This document shows, piece after piece, positions 13,775-27,023 of a stretch of DNA of 64,000 bases. Both the position numbers and the translations under genes were made by a program. Source of the stretch: Diprion similis (taxonomy: Eukaryota > Arthropoda > Insecta > Hymenoptera > Diprionidae); assembly GCF_021155765.1 (NCBI RefSeq), contig NC_060107.1:12696501-12760500 (forward strand), in the 5' to 3' direction. The notes under the pieces are model-generated. The model had not been told where the DNA came from, did not search any database, and was given only the letters and a program-made list of their open reading frames with translations. Every line of letters begins with the position of its first letter. Positions within the stretch are counted from its first letter, which is position 1.

Positions 13775-14749
13775 GGTGTCGATCAAAGTAAGATTCGTGA
13801 AAATAATGTTTGTTCGAATGTATAGCGTAACCCTGAAATTTCGATTTCAGTACCAAATTTTCATCATTACGACGAAATTTTTTTCAGAGTATACGAGAAG
13901 GTCGTGAGGTTTAATATATATATATAGCTTAAACCAAAGACTAAATTTCAAGAGTTTGCGGCAACTTCGGACGTTTCTATAGCCTTGCCGTGTAATATCC
14001 GCATAGTTGCGGTTATTGAACATAATCCGTGCGGAAAACCCACTGACACGATATATTGGAGTCTCAAAACAAAACAGCAAACGACAAAAAAAAAAAAAAA
14101 AAAAAACTCGTCACGGCCTAACGATGAAAAAACTTGTCCTCCAATCGACACTTATTGCTTCATTGATCCGACAAAAGATGCCGATGACAAAGTCGACGAA
14201 ACCATATCTTTTGAATAAATTGGTATGAATTTCTTGTAGATAAGTAGGTATTATATAATTTAAAAATTTTCTGTTATTCATTTGGAATGTAAAAAAAAAT
14301 TTTACCTTCCAGTATTAAAAAGATTATAGAATGTTGATTATTAAATAAAATTTCGAACCGGTTTCAGGGCAAGTATATAATAGATTCACTTTTTGGCCAA
14401 GCAACGTTTAATTCATAATTAGTTTCACGCATACGAGTGGCTAAAACGATAGAGAGAGAGAGAGTAAAGGAAACTCGTTCCTGGTGTTTATTCAGACCAT
14501 GAGGGAAATGATTGTGACACATATAAGCGGGTAATTTTTTTTTACCTTTTATAGAAGTTAAGTCGATGGCCGATACAGATGGCACAAGAAGAATTCCGGT
14601 GTTGGTAACAGCGAGTAAAGTCGGGGTGGCCGACAAGTGCGAAACCTTAGGATTCGTAATGCCGCGTTTTTGAACGCTGTAGCTTTTTGCTCGGCTCCTG
14701 AAGAAGGGGGAGTCTAGGAAGGAATCGTCGTACTGTGGCATTTCTGTTG

Positions 14750-14750
<1 letters not shown>

Positions 14751-14782
<32 letters not shown>
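14751..14782. repeat. TTA microsatellite
   Basis: About ten uninterrupted TTA units in intergenic DNA. Confidence 0.95.
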
Positions 14783-15373
14783 TATTTCTTTTTATTATAT
14801 TTATTCGAATAAAACTTTCACTTTCACCGACTAAAATCCCACAGTTTCGTCTTAGAAATTTATTATTGTTTATCCAAGGAGAATAATAATTAATCACTAC
14901 TGAGAAAAGTTTACAGCGATTTTAGACTAAGAATAGATCCAAACTACTTGCAACGAAGTTTTATTTATAGATTATTATCCTTAGCGTTGATGATAATTTG
15001 ATTGAAATTTGAATTTGTCGAATTTAATTATCGACTGCATCGTGACGACGCCACGATTTATTGTTCCCATTTCTGGAGCCAGTCGGTTTTATTTCTTTTT
15101 ACCTTGTCACTTTTATTCTGCAGACAAAAGTAAACATTAACTATACAGTAGTAACAACGTGGTTTTTAAAAACTCCGGAAGAGCGTGATCAGCAAGTTGA
15201 GGATATACCGAACGACTGTCGAGTTTACAAGTCAGTGTCAGTCGTACGTTATAACAACTATATATAATAAACGAAATGCAAAGCTTCGCGGGAGGAACGT
15301 AAGGCGAATTATTTGTAAGCCTCGATGACATCATGAACGGATAGTAATATCGCGGAATAATATAACCAACAAG

Positions 15374-15374
15374 C

Positions 15375-15408
<34 letters not shown>
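15374..15408. repeat. TA/CA microsatellite
   Basis: A TA tract that passes into a short CA tract. Confidence 0.95.
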
Positions 15409-16675
15409 CTATAGCTAGCTAGACATTACGACAGAAGGAATAACGAAGGCACGCAAGCAAGGCTACGGTAGCTGCTGATTTATTTTCGGGCACAAGATGA
15501 TGCGGATCAAAAAACACTGTGCAAGTTTCATTTTTAGCCTAAGAAATAAATCCGGCGATCCGGTTAACGGTTCTGTTGGAATTTTTTATAGCCGACAATA
15601 TTTTCATGTAAAGACGAACAAACAAACAATCGAACCGTACAAGATTTTATTTAATTAAAGATTGTTTGAACGTATTTTTTTAGGTGTGGACTAAAAGTGT
15701 AAAAGGATTATAAATAAAAGAATTTTTGAAAATGTCAAAAATCTATTTCAAAGAAGATTAAAATGGAGAAAATTGAAAATGTGAAAAGTTAATAATTAGA
15801 CTTGGATTTCCTATATTTCTACTCCGGCCGAGTCCGTTTTATTAAATAATATTGACGTTGGGCGCCAACTGCTTTCTGTGATATAATTAAGAAACGAAAC
15901 GGAAATAGAGAAGCGGAGAGCAACAAGATTTTTCTCAGGACGTTTGGAACATACTATATGCTTCGAATTGATGTTGAGATAGGCAAATGAGCGTAAACAG
16001 TGAATCGGCGAGACAAGACCGACAATTTTATATTTCTATAATTATATTTATATATATATATGATGCAAAATTAACATTTGTTTATTCAGGGAATTAACAG
16101 GAGATAACAAGGAATGCATATGTTAGAGTGTGTGAAATAAGGGGCCATTTATAATTACGTGAGGACGATTTTAGCAATTTTTAACTCCTGACAAAATAGA
16201 AAAATTGGACAATTGCAAAATTGAAAATGAAAATTGGACAAAAATATGTTTAACCATCATTGAAAATTTTATTTTACTACTCTCCCATTTTCTAATCTTC
16301 AAACATGTTTACCCCCATCTACGATTCTACAGATAGATTTCTACATATGTATTGTCTTTTCTATTTTTTAATTTCATCCACTTCGGAATCTTATGATAGA
16401 AAACATAGATTTCCGCGTCTTTAACAATTGAATATTGCAATCCTTCTACTCTTTAATCTTTCTACATGTTTACCCCTGAACATTTCGTCCACAAAAAAAT
16501 TTACCGTAAATCAAAGCATATGATGCAGACAAAAAAAAGACGTAGGGCTGACCTTCTTAGTCTATCACCCGTAAATAATTTCCACGGTTGATACGAGGTC
16601 ACCCACACCGATCGGATTCTGCTATCAGTAATCCGCTACGCTGCTTCAAGCAAAGGTATACATATATATATATCA

Positions 16676-17100
16676 GGGTGGCGCAAAAAACCGACTATTT
16701 TTTTTTTTTTTTGAGTCTTGTGTGACAAAATGTTAGTTTTTAATGTTTTGAGAGCCCACTCCAAAGGACAGTTAAAAAAAAAAATTTAAGAGGTCGCTCC
16801 ACAGTTTTTAAAACGTCAGAAATCGTCAAAAATCGATTTTTTTTTTCTCGTTACGGTATAATTTTAAAGACAATAAAAAAATAAGTTTCCGAAAGTTTCA
16901 GTTCAAAATTTGAATTTTGAAAGGTCGCTCATAATTTTTTTTCAATTTTTTGGTCCATTTCTTTAGATCTTTTCGAGCGACCTTTTAATATTCATATTAA
17001 AATTTCATAAATTTTTTTTCTTTAATTCAGTAAGAAAGAATCGATAACAATACACCACGACATGAATTAAAAATCAAACAAAATACTGAAAATATAAAAA
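16676..17100 (+). mobile_element. GGGTGGCGC MITE, 3'-truncated copy
   Basis: Same left end and interior order as the copy at 11414, in the same orientation. Similarity stops after the AAATCAAACAAAATACTGAA block, so the right inverted arm is missing. It is preceded by TATA-rich sequence ending in CA rather than TA. Confidence 0.75.
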
Positions 17101-17996
17101 AAGAATATGACTCTTCAAGCATATAGTCTGTACGAGGTGAAATGTCAATGCAACAAACGACTCACTATACACGTCAACCCAAAGTAGAATAATACATATT
17201 TCAGCCCGTTTTTTTCCCCCCAACCAATTTGTTATAGACTCTGATAATCTCCAAATCGAAAGAGAAATTTTGAGTTACAATTAACACACAGTCCTCTACC
17301 ATTTTTATATTTCACCGGTAAAGTTCTGGGTACAAAATTAAAATGAGTTTTGTAGTTGAAATCAGAAAATATAATACATTTTACTGTTATTTTTCATTAA
17401 TTTTTCACTTGTGCTATATTTTTTTTTAACTATGTATTGCAACTACTTAAGATTGGTGCAACAACAAATTAAAGCTTACGAAAGACTTGAATGAAAAAAT
17501 CTTGTCAACCGAAGAAACAGATTTGGTGTTGCAATCTCAAGAAAATGGATTATTAACAACTATAATCACAGATAATAAAAATTGCTTGTATAATCGAATT
17601 TTCTTTCAGTTCAAACAATATGTAAACCGGTATTGCTACGATGCCAATTTCAAAACAAGTTGTTGTTACTAATTATATAAAAATTCTGAAGTATTATTCA
17701 ACAGGCTAAATACAATATGGCGGCGTGATTTTCTACGATCGTATTATTCTAAAAATACGCGATGCCCTTTTGACAGGACAGTCTGGAACCGGCCTACGAA
17801 TACCCTTAACGCTTGAACGAATCCCGACGAGGCCAAAAATGTACCGAATAAAATTACGATACAGAGACTGATGGCGTCACTTTGCCCCACACTCGGAGAG
17901 GAAAGAGGAATCGGTGATCCCTGTTGTTACTGAAGCGAGAAACGAATTTGTTGTGGTGAAGAAGAAAAACGAATTTATAATGCGATTCGATTCGAT

Positions 17997-18423
17997 TTTA
18001 CAGAAATCAGTTCTACAGAGTAAATGTGGAACGGAATATATTCTACAGACTCGTTTCTACCGAAATATTTTTCTACAGATTGTGTTTTACACAATCGAAT
18101 CGTCGGAATCGTACAAGATTTAAAACCGGCAATATTGTGAATTTTGATGTAATTTAATTTAGTTTACTTTAATCTATAAGTTAATTTTGATGAATGTATG
18201 AATCGAGAAAATTATTCTGTAGAATAATTTCCCTGTAGAATACATCATGGAAGATTATTTTTTATGCGAATCTCGGATTCCTTCACCGTAGAAAAATATT
18301 CTATAAAACAATTCTACTGTAGAATAATTCGTGCAGCTTTATTTCTGACGTGAATCTCGATTTTTTTTTCTGTAAAATATATATTCTGTAGAACCTATTC
18401 CATAGAACATTCGCCCTGTAAAA
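17997..18423. repeat. Array of TTCTACAG / CTGTAGAA octamers in head-to-head arrangement
   Basis: TTCTACAG occurs at 18011, 18041 and 18071, exactly 30 bp apart. Its reverse complement CTGTAGAA occurs at 18217, 18233, 18317 and 18386, and near-matches at 17997, 18286, 18370 and 18416. The two orientations fall on opposite sides of a centre near 18140. No gene overlaps it. It may be a decayed inverted-repeat element or a cluster of protein-binding sites. Confidence 0.7.
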
Positions 18424-18961
18424 CTGCCTTCTGAATAATCGACCTTTCTCCCACTTTTAACACGAACATTCGTGTAACTGGGGTACAAAAAATAGCGGAA
18501 AATGCTGAAAGTGTCACGTCGACTGTCTTTTTTACTGCCCTACAGTATTTCGAAACCGGGTTCGCGGTTTCCGGTGTCCATCGTCTTCGTCTCCGTCGTT
18601 CCGCAAGTAGACAAGCACCGGATTGTTTCTTTTCTTTTTTACCAGCGGTTGGTAAATGTGAGATGCTAGTATGAAATCAAGACGAATCTCGAGCAAGAGA
18701 AGTATCACAAGTCCCGTTGGCCTCGCTTCTATATGGGTGAATAAAAAAAAAAAAAGCTTCCTATCATACACGAGCAGCCTTGTACTTTGATTTTAGAAGT
18801 CATAAAGATTTGTACAATCAGCTATTGCTCAACCTCGTGAGAAGGAGGAAAAATCCATCGAATATCGCGGTTATCAAGATTAATATTTTCGACATTTTCT
18901 TTGGTTTATTAACATTCAAGTCGTGGCTGAAGTCATAAACTTTAACCTTACACTGAACATC

Positions 18962-18978
18962 GGGGTCAAAATGACCCC
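18962..18978. repeat. GGGGTCA-AAA-TGACCCC hairpin
   Basis: A perfect short palindrome in otherwise AT-rich DNA. Such motifs occur near the ends of some piggyBac-like elements, and a TTTAA precedes it at about 18940. No second end was found, so no element is claimed. Confidence 0.4.
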
Positions 18979-20018
18979 ACGTCATCTTCACCGTAAATTT
19001 TATATGAAAAACGTGAAGAATAATTTAATTTGTTCCGAAAGATGAATAATGAAATATAGTAAAAATCGTTAAATTATTCTCTTTGGAGAGACTCAGATTC
19101 GATCACTAAAGTGAATACCTTTTTTTCATAGCGCAGTTTCGTCTTAATATGTTTTTTTTTTTTTTTTTCATTAAATATCTGTATCTTGAGAGTTATTCAG
19201 TAAATTTTTAGCTCAAAATATTGAAAATTCAGCGAGATATAATTTTTTTTAGGAAAATAATCCGTTTTATGAATTTCTTTTTATAAAGATAAGGAATTTC
19301 TCTTGAAATATATAACAGTTAAAGAGTATGCCAGAATTTTTTTAAGTTATTTGGATCGATATCTCCGTTCCTACGCAATGATTTTTTAAAGAACGAGGAA
19401 TCAAACGATCGAGGTAGATCAAATTATTGCAAATTTTGTGAAACCACGTGATATGACGTAGAATAAATTGCGCGGCAAATATTGAAAATCATTCCACTAC
19501 GCTTGTGGTGAACGCTAAATGGTTTTCATTCATTAGCATTCTATTGACTTCTATATCTCATCAAGTAATTTCCATTGATATCCAACGATTTATGGTGATT
19601 TCCTGCGATTCTACCCAATCCCGAAATCACATTAAAACCGCCTAAAATGCTAGGAAATCAGTTGACATCATTCTGTTCATTTTCACACTGAAAATAAACA
19701 AAAATCACATAATAACGTAAAAATCCATAGAAATCGTTTCGGATCATAATTAATTAATTAAAATCATAAATTCGATGTCCAAGCGAATATCCCCTTGCGA
19801 TTGTGTTTAAAAAATCTACTAACAAACTTAATCTATACATACAACGCAACGGCAGCAAATAATATTAACCTCACGCGGATATTGTGGAGAGTGTGTATAA
19901 ACAATCGGTCGAATTTATCCGTGTACAAGGCTGAATGCAGCATTGACTTATTTGTAAATACGTATAAGCGTTATTATTCATCTGAATACGACAAAAAGCG
20001 CCAACGTTGTATGCAACA

Positions 20019-20021
<3 letters not shown>

Positions 20022-20050
<29 letters not shown>
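20022..20050. repeat. CA microsatellite
   Basis: About fourteen uninterrupted CA units. Confidence 0.95.
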
Positions 20051-21159
20051 CACAGTAATTCCCGTTGCCTCGATGAACAATATCGACGTCGAGGGGCGGC
20101 AAGCTTTGATCGTCAGCGTATAATCGAACCGCACAGCAGCTTTGACGTATCAGACGCGACACTGACCCGGTGATCCTCAGCCGGCATTTTAATACCCAAG
20201 ATGGTAATTGAGGATAGTCGAATGGTCGTCAACACGGCACGGTTTCCATCTGTACGTTTCAACTCTCGACCCAGTTCCCCGCACTTCCGTTAACATTTTC
20301 CGGGCACGTTATTTCGGGATTGTTTCGGTGAGAACACTGCAGGTTTATTTGTAGGTATCCCCTGTTCGACAGAGCTGGCGAACGGTCCAACTGCGCCAAT
20401 TGGCATCCGCACCGCGGCTGATCTAGTATTATGCAAAACTCGCGTTCCAGCTCGTTCGGCCCAACTCAATGTCACGCTCCGTTCGATCGTAGAGGCACAA
20501 TGAAAACCAGATCTATTATTAACCGCGCATCGGAGAAAAGAAAGACGGAGAAAAATCCACGAATACTTAGTCCGCAATGGATATACACAGAAGAGACACG
20601 CACGTGGTCAACGACCCATTTCAAGGTGCAAATTGGACGTGCAGACGACACCGGAAGAAGGTAATAGGGAAGAGATGGACACTGAGGTGATCTCAGCTGA
20701 TCGGCGACCAACACCGGCGACATCGAGAGGTGGACTAACATCAACATCGCCAGCGTGGGTCGCGACGAGCAGCGCCGTCCAGAGCATCGACGACGTCACT
20801 CTGGTCATCGTATCTGACTTTGGTTAGGAGTCTCTAGCTGAGATTACCTCGTCTATTTTGGTTGACCAAAGACAAGGGGAGGGACCGCGATGCTGGTTAC
20901 ACTTTTCATGGTCGAGTTGCCATTTTTTTTTACCTGTGTCAATACATGTTAGCTTTGATAAAGGATCTGACCGCTGAACTTTCGCTGCAGCGATACAATG
21001 TCAAGGACTGGGGTAGAGTCGTGGAGTGTGAACTCGGGAACATCATTGGGGGATGATTTCTTCGAGAATGATGATGGGCTCTTTTTGATTGTGGAAGGGA
21101 GCAATAGAGCGAGACTCGATTCATTAGCCCTTTGGCAGTGTAGCGAAATAGCTATTTAT

Positions 21160-21517
21160 GTGGCATGCCCGTAAACCGCCTGTTTTTTTGGCAAGGATAA
21201 AGATTTCAGGACGAGCTGAAAGCGAGCCGGAAGCTAGTACTGAAATTATTCGAGCCAAAAAACGGTTTACGGGCATGCCACGTACAATATTTTTTACGGT
21301 ATGGGCATTGAAAAGCAAAACGAAGAGTGAGGTTATGTCGCGATCTGTTCGACGAAGCTACTTTATTCGCCAGTTTGGGATGCGCACTTCGAACTGCGCG
21401 TCAAAACTGCGGAATAAAGACTTTATTCCGCAACTTTGTTCGCTGCCGTATAAAGCGTCACTTTACGGAACGAAAACTGCCACAAAAAGTGGACTTTTCA
21501 ATGCCCATGCCGTAAAA
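21160..21517. repeat. Two adjacent inverted-repeat modules with internal hairpins
   Basis: Module 1 pairs 21160-21192 with 21254-21281 (GGCATGCCCGTAAACCG against its complement). Module 2 pairs 21291-21315 with 21493-21517 (TTTTTACGG, ATGGGCATTGAAAAG and complement). Inside module 2 is a hairpin, GCGGAATAAA-GAC-TTTATTCCGC, at 21409-21431. A 138-codon open frame runs across the interval but has no recognisable domain and is explained by the repeat structure. No terminal target duplication was identified. Confidence 0.7.
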
Positions 21518-22090
21518 ATGAGATTTTTGGGACAGTTTTGGGTGAGAAAAAAATTTGATAGACCTATCCTATAATTACAGTATCGTGGTTTTGAAGGTAG
21601 CGCTAAATTTGAATCTGAAATCAGATTTTGAAAATTTTAAATGGCAAATGCAAGTTCGCAAATAGTTTGATTCCGTCTGAGCTGAATATCGAAAGAAATT
21701 CGAAAAACTGCGCAGCATACTCTTGTTATTTATATATATATATATATCTATTATACAAAACCATGTACAATAAGAAGGCGACTGTCTTACTATATATATA
21801 ATACTGTGTTATATTATGTTGGATATTTTCTCACATTTAGGTTATTGGTAACCGGCATATTGAATCCACCATTTTGAATAATAGAAATATGATTTCAGAT
21901 TCAGATTCAGCGACTACAAAAACTATGATTTATTGTACAACAGTCAAATTGATCTATAATAAAAACATATTTTTTCAAATGCCAACACATGCGTTGTTAT
22001 AACACAAAAGTAGTGACACGACTTTTTTACGCTCATATGCGTATCACTCACAGTCAAGCGATGATAATCAAGAGCCACTGCGCGTTATAT

Positions 22091-22325
22091 GAGGTTGAAA
22101 TTCGTGAAGTTAATGCATCGATGCATTTTTAGGGAAAACTCGTTATTTCCCCACTTTGAGGTTAGGTACATCTGAAATTCGGTAAACCGTATCTCGCAGT
22201 GTGGAATCCTCGGTGGAAACTCATGTTTCGCAAGTTCATCTCGCACTAAATTATTCTTAGAAGTTACGAAACAGTAATTTTTCAGTTAACGTGCCCGTTA
22301 CGATAACGTCACTAATTTCAACCTC
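22091..22325 (+). mobile_element. GTTAGTAACGTTA-ended MITE, copy C
   Basis: Begins GAGGTTGAAATTCGTGAAGT and ends CACTAATTTCAACCTC. The outermost GAGGTTGAA/TTCAACCTC is an exact inverted repeat. The core has CTGAAATTCGGTAAACC and AGAAGTTACGAAACAGTAAT, as in the other copies. Confidence 0.7.
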
Positions 22326-22343
22326 GTATCTCGTGCCGCTGAT

Positions 22344-22374
22344 TAGTGCTGTGCGATTAATCGATTAATCGATA
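22344..22374. repeat. ATTAATCG palindrome cluster, possible hAT transposon end
   Basis: The stretch TAGTGCTGTGCGATTAATCG followed by a second ATTAATCG and GATAAC resembles hAT terminal sequences known in animals. A second short ATTAATCG/ATCGATTTAATCGA cluster lies at 53222-53260. No transposase frame was recognised beside either one. Confidence 0.35.
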
Positions 22375-24196
22375 ACTTGAACCAATCCTTTGTTCGATTA
22401 AATGGAAAACCGATAAACCAAAATCGTCGATTACATAAAATATTTCCTGCAATTTTGAAAAACCATTTCGAAATCTGGTTGCATGGCAGTCTACCATCGG
22501 TGACATAATAAACATTCAAATACCAGATGCAGGTCGCGTTCAGCGATCCAAACCATCTGATGATGAGCATTGTTGACATGTAGTGTCATCTCGAGTGGCA
22601 GGAATGAATGGATTTCGATCAGGTGTTCGTGCTGCACCGGACATCCGTGAATCCATGGACATAGAGATCCTGCAGCGCACCGTCCACTATAGTCACGGAA
22701 AATCCTAGACTATTTTTCCGTTATTTCTACTGATCATAAGATACGCGATTCGAAAATTGGTTATAACTTTTGACGTGGCGTTTGAATGTGGGCTGCTTTC
22801 AACGTGCGTTGAATATGTTATGAACGCTCTACCGGCTTCTGATTCTTCTTCGATTTTTCACTACCGTTACTAGCGAAGAAGCTAATTAGCAAGGAACTAT
22901 TGAAAAAATTTCACCCGGCGTGGTAGACGGGCGGAATAAATTATATGCAAGAACCGTGATCATCCGGTGTATCTGAACCCAGTGAAGTCATTAGCTGAAT
23001 TCAGTTTCGCATTCTTCTTCGAAGGTATAAACTCGTTGGAGGAACGATCCTTGAAATGTTGCAGTTTTCTCTCCCGCGAGATATATATATATATACGTAT
23101 ATTTTCTATTTATACATAGCACGATAGCTGCAGGTACATAGTTATACGAAGTCAGGTAAGCGGAAGTTGGAGTGCTGCTGGAGATGCAAATTGCACCGTG
23201 GCTTCGGCTGCAATATAAAGGGAAGAAACGCTCGTTATTGAAAAAAATTTCGATGCTCCACATGCACCGGCGCACACTTAACGGAATAGCAATAACTTCT
23301 TCTCATCTTGAATAATTAAAAGTCAGTTGAATTTTTATCTACATGATACGGTTTGATGAAGAGTATTCTCAACAACAAACATTTCGGACTTACCTACCTG
23401 CTCCTACCTATATACTCGGTAATTTAACGGTCAGAGTTTTTTTATCTTTTATTTCATACTTTCGATGCCGAGGGATCGTTATTATTCAAAGGATTAATTA
23501 TATCGAGGGTCGTTCAAATTCGGAAACGTCTGATCCTGGTGATCCTTCTTGGGGATTATACTGTGCATGAAGTGCCGTTAAGGTCAAGTTAAAGTGAAGT
23601 TAGCGAAGAGAAGAAAGTTGAGGAAGGAATCAAGTTCAAATTCACGTAATGGTATAAACTTTATACTATAAAGTCACCTGTCTATAAATGGCATAAGGTG
23701 GTAAGCGCCATCGCACGACATTTAGCCGTAGAAAAAGGTAAAAGGTCGTTTTTGTTTCTATCGCATCTACGCTTAAAACATGAAAATACGGTCAGAAACG
23801 TTGAAATTGAATAACAGTTTAATTAAAAATAAAATGTCATATTTAGTTTTATATACGACCTTCTGCTACTGATTCAAGCATAAAAACCTACGTTGATAAT
23901 TATCTACGGTCGTATCTAGCGAAAATAATGTTTTTCACTTTTCTTGGACTCAAGTATAAATTCATAAAGTAAAAGCAAAAGGTCGTATGTAGTACTGGTA
24001 GATGCATAAAAAATGACTGGTTGAGACGTTTTGTTATTATGTTGAAGAATTTTTGCAGATTTTGATTTGTCTATGCGTTTCAACGGTTTTAAGACGACCG
24101 TGAAAAAAAATTATGGTTACGACCTTCTGTTTTGATCTTTTCTTTCATGTATACTTATTCATGGAAAAAGTTGTACACGACTAACATACGGCGTGC

Positions 24197-24385
24197 CTGA
24201 AGTTAGTAACGTTAATGTCAGACAAAAACGACTATTTGCACTTTTAGAATACTTGAAGAAGTTAATTTTACAACATCTGAGTTTGTTCATGCTGTATTAA
24301 CCTGTGACGAAATTTCAAATACTTAAAGTTGCAAAATAACAACTTTTTTCAAAGCTGTATCATTACATTAACGTCATGAATTTTA
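24197..24385 (+). mobile_element. GTTAGTAACGTTA-ended MITE, copy D
   Basis: The left end CTGAAGTTAGTAACGTTAAT is well conserved. The right end (ACATTAACGTCATGAATTTT) is diverged. The core keeps ACTTAAAGTTGCAAAATAAC. It sits inside a longer region with repeated GGTCGTA/ACGACC motifs (about 23730-24560). Confidence 0.65.
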
Positions 24386-27023
24386 GCCTGGCGACGTACA
24401 ACCTTTTGCCTTTATATTTTCAAACCCTTGATTTGAACTGAATTTTTGAACGTTTTGAACATTTACAAAGCGATCTAGTGTAAAAAAAAAAAAAAAAATC
24501 ATACGCCCTTTTGCTACTCAAAGCGCATTCTGGTGGTTACGACCTCATACCATTAGACACGCGAAGTATGCATGATCCCTACGTTAACTCACATTATATG
24601 TACATGCCAAGTGTCGTTGCTCGTTATTTTGCATACTAGGATCAAAGTTGGCCAGCTGAGGAAGTCGTAACATGCAAATTCATGAATCCCGATTGAAGTG
24701 AACTTGGGAACGAACGTCAAACGATACGTGAAAAAGAAATGAAGATACACAAAAAATTGTGTAAAATTTTTATTCAGACTTGTATCTTGAACAATCACGA
24801 ACGAACAAGAATGGTCGACACAATGGTTCTCGGAATGGAATCGGTAGCGAAAAAGTTTCACAATATTTCGGTCTCAATTCGAGAGTCCTCTTTCTTTATT
24901 TCCACCGTAAGGCGTCCGCATATCCCATCCCAACGTTCTCTCTCCGTCTCTCTGTCTACCCCTTGTTCGCTCTCAGCCCACCCTTCTTCCTTTCCTTGTG
25001 TGGCATACAGGACCGCTATTTGCACAGCGATGAAGAGCGAAGGGCACGGCGACGACGAGAGTACTATAGAATTATTTCAATGAACTACCGAGATGGAGAT
25101 GTAATGAGTTTGCCTTTCATAGGTCTCTCGTTCCTTTTTGATGATGCGACGCTGTGTGACGTTCAGTCGTCTCCATTTTTCGTACCCACCACATCCACAT
25201 ATGCGGTTTACAACATCAGATGTGGAAAACTAACCTCCGTGCTCTCGTTTATTCTTCTTTAAATACAACGCAAAATACCCTAACATTTCTATATTTCGAA
25301 CGAGGTCTGGTAATGTGTCGTTAGCTGACGTACTGCAGAAAGAATGTTCGACGAATCTTACAGCAGAATTGTACATGACAGCATATTTAACAGTGTGTTA
25401 TATACACTCTGTAACAAGCAACGCTGACCGTCACACCGATTTAGATCCGCCAACAAATCAACTCGAATTAAGCACAATTCTGTGTAGAGAGGACGATGAC
25501 GACTGATGGACGAAGGTTGAATAATTCTTTAGGGTTCTGCTACCCAACAGATTCTCCGCTACAGTGTAATTCGAAACTACAGGGCTTAAGCATATTAAGA
25601 ATGGATAAACGAATCCTCCGAATTTTTCTCTCTTTTCTTTCTTTATAAATAATACGAAGAACTCATGTTGTAGCCTGAACGCAAAATAGTTAGACTAAGG
25701 TCCGATGGACAAGTTAGACACATATATGTATGAATAAATGTTTTTTCTAAGTAAAGAGCGTTAGTTGGTAATGAGATGGTCAATGTAAAGGAATGTAAAA
25801 GTCTACTATTCGTTAATAAACATTATTTGTTATATTATGAACCCCTGTGGGACTTGTTTGGGCCAGTAGCCTCTTAGTCATTACGGCACACTTGTTTCAG
25901 TAACCGAAATCATCTTCCTCCCGCCCTCCTGAGTTCGGCGATAAGATAAGGAGGACAACAACAAACCACTAAATTGATTAGTCAAGAGACAAGAATTCGA
26001 TCAGGAGCTTAACACACGCTGCGTGTATAACGTGATATCCACAAGCAGCTGCAGCAGCAGCAGCAGCGTCATCCGACATTTATAACATTTAGCAAAGATC
26101 TACACATACATGCATTGTACATAGTTATATATATATATATACATACATACATCTATGCAATTGTTTTCGCGCTACTTGATACATCCAACTGCAGTAACAA
26201 AGAAGATGGATGGAACAGAGCCGTCTGCATCAACTTATGTCTACATCAGTTTACTTACTCGAGATAGACGCAACATTATTCTTTTTTCGCTGTTTCTATT
26301 CTGTAATACATGTACCTTCATATTCTGTTAACTGAGGAGTAAAATTTATTATTTATCCTTTCTCAATTGCTGTTCTTTCGTAGCAAGGAAGATAATAAAA
26401 CAATTCTTCGATCCCACTTTTTTTTGGTGATAACGACTGCAGCAGCGCGATTTTCTTATGTCATGAACGGTGAATCCGAGCAACAACTAAACAGCTGCAA
26501 ATCAGGCATCGCGTATCCGTAGCGCGTGCTCGCCGGATTAAAACTACGCAGTGCGTAATAGTGTCGCGTTATTATTATAATTATTGTTATTATTGTCAAT
26601 CGCGTTATTACCGTTAATGCCACTCAGCTAGTGGGCATGTCGCGACCCCAACTTAAAGCGAGAACGAACGTGCCGAGAGAACAAAGAGAGAAAGAGAGAG
26701 AGAGAGAGAAAGAGCGAGGGATAGATCAGAGTCATGGCGTAATTTGTAGGCGAACCTCAATCACATCCAGACATTAAAAACGTACTTTTCATCATGCAAA
26801 CGTCGAGGCTTTTTATAACGACCAAATGCAAATACTCAACCCTTCCAGGACCAGCGAGTAATCAGAGTTGAGACAGAGTAATTGCACGAGAACATGATCC
26901 TAATTGGGGGGGGTTGAGCTGTTGGAGTTCCTGTTATACGAATCATACTTCGAAATTCTGAAATTCAATGCGGCGAATCCCTGATGAGATATAGAGGATT
27001 GAAAATACAAAGATGTCACGTTG

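Larger units (their letters stand above)
12008..17990. other. Non-coding, no gene recognised
   Basis: Poly-A/T-rich DNA. The 13.0-13.6 kb segment is richer in GC and has overlapping frames on both strands, but none could be tied to a family or to splice sites. Confidence 0.45.
18424..22090. other. Non-coding, no gene recognised
   Basis: Includes a GC-richer block at 20.1-20.85 kb. On its minus strand, 20808-20608 would start with a weakly signal-like hydrophobic stretch. No downstream exon supports it. Confidence 0.45.

Noticed and set aside
14364..14741. 125-codon minus-strand frame
   Set aside because: No recognised family. It crosses a GA tract and has no splice partners.
20608..20808. 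Minus-strand frame starting with a possible signal peptide
   Set aside because: The hydrophobic segment is short and no downstream exon or conserved domain supports it.
24780..25262. 160-codon open frame
   Set aside because: No recognisable motif, low-complexity Ser/Phe/Leu-rich composition, no splice context and an overlapping frame on the same strand.
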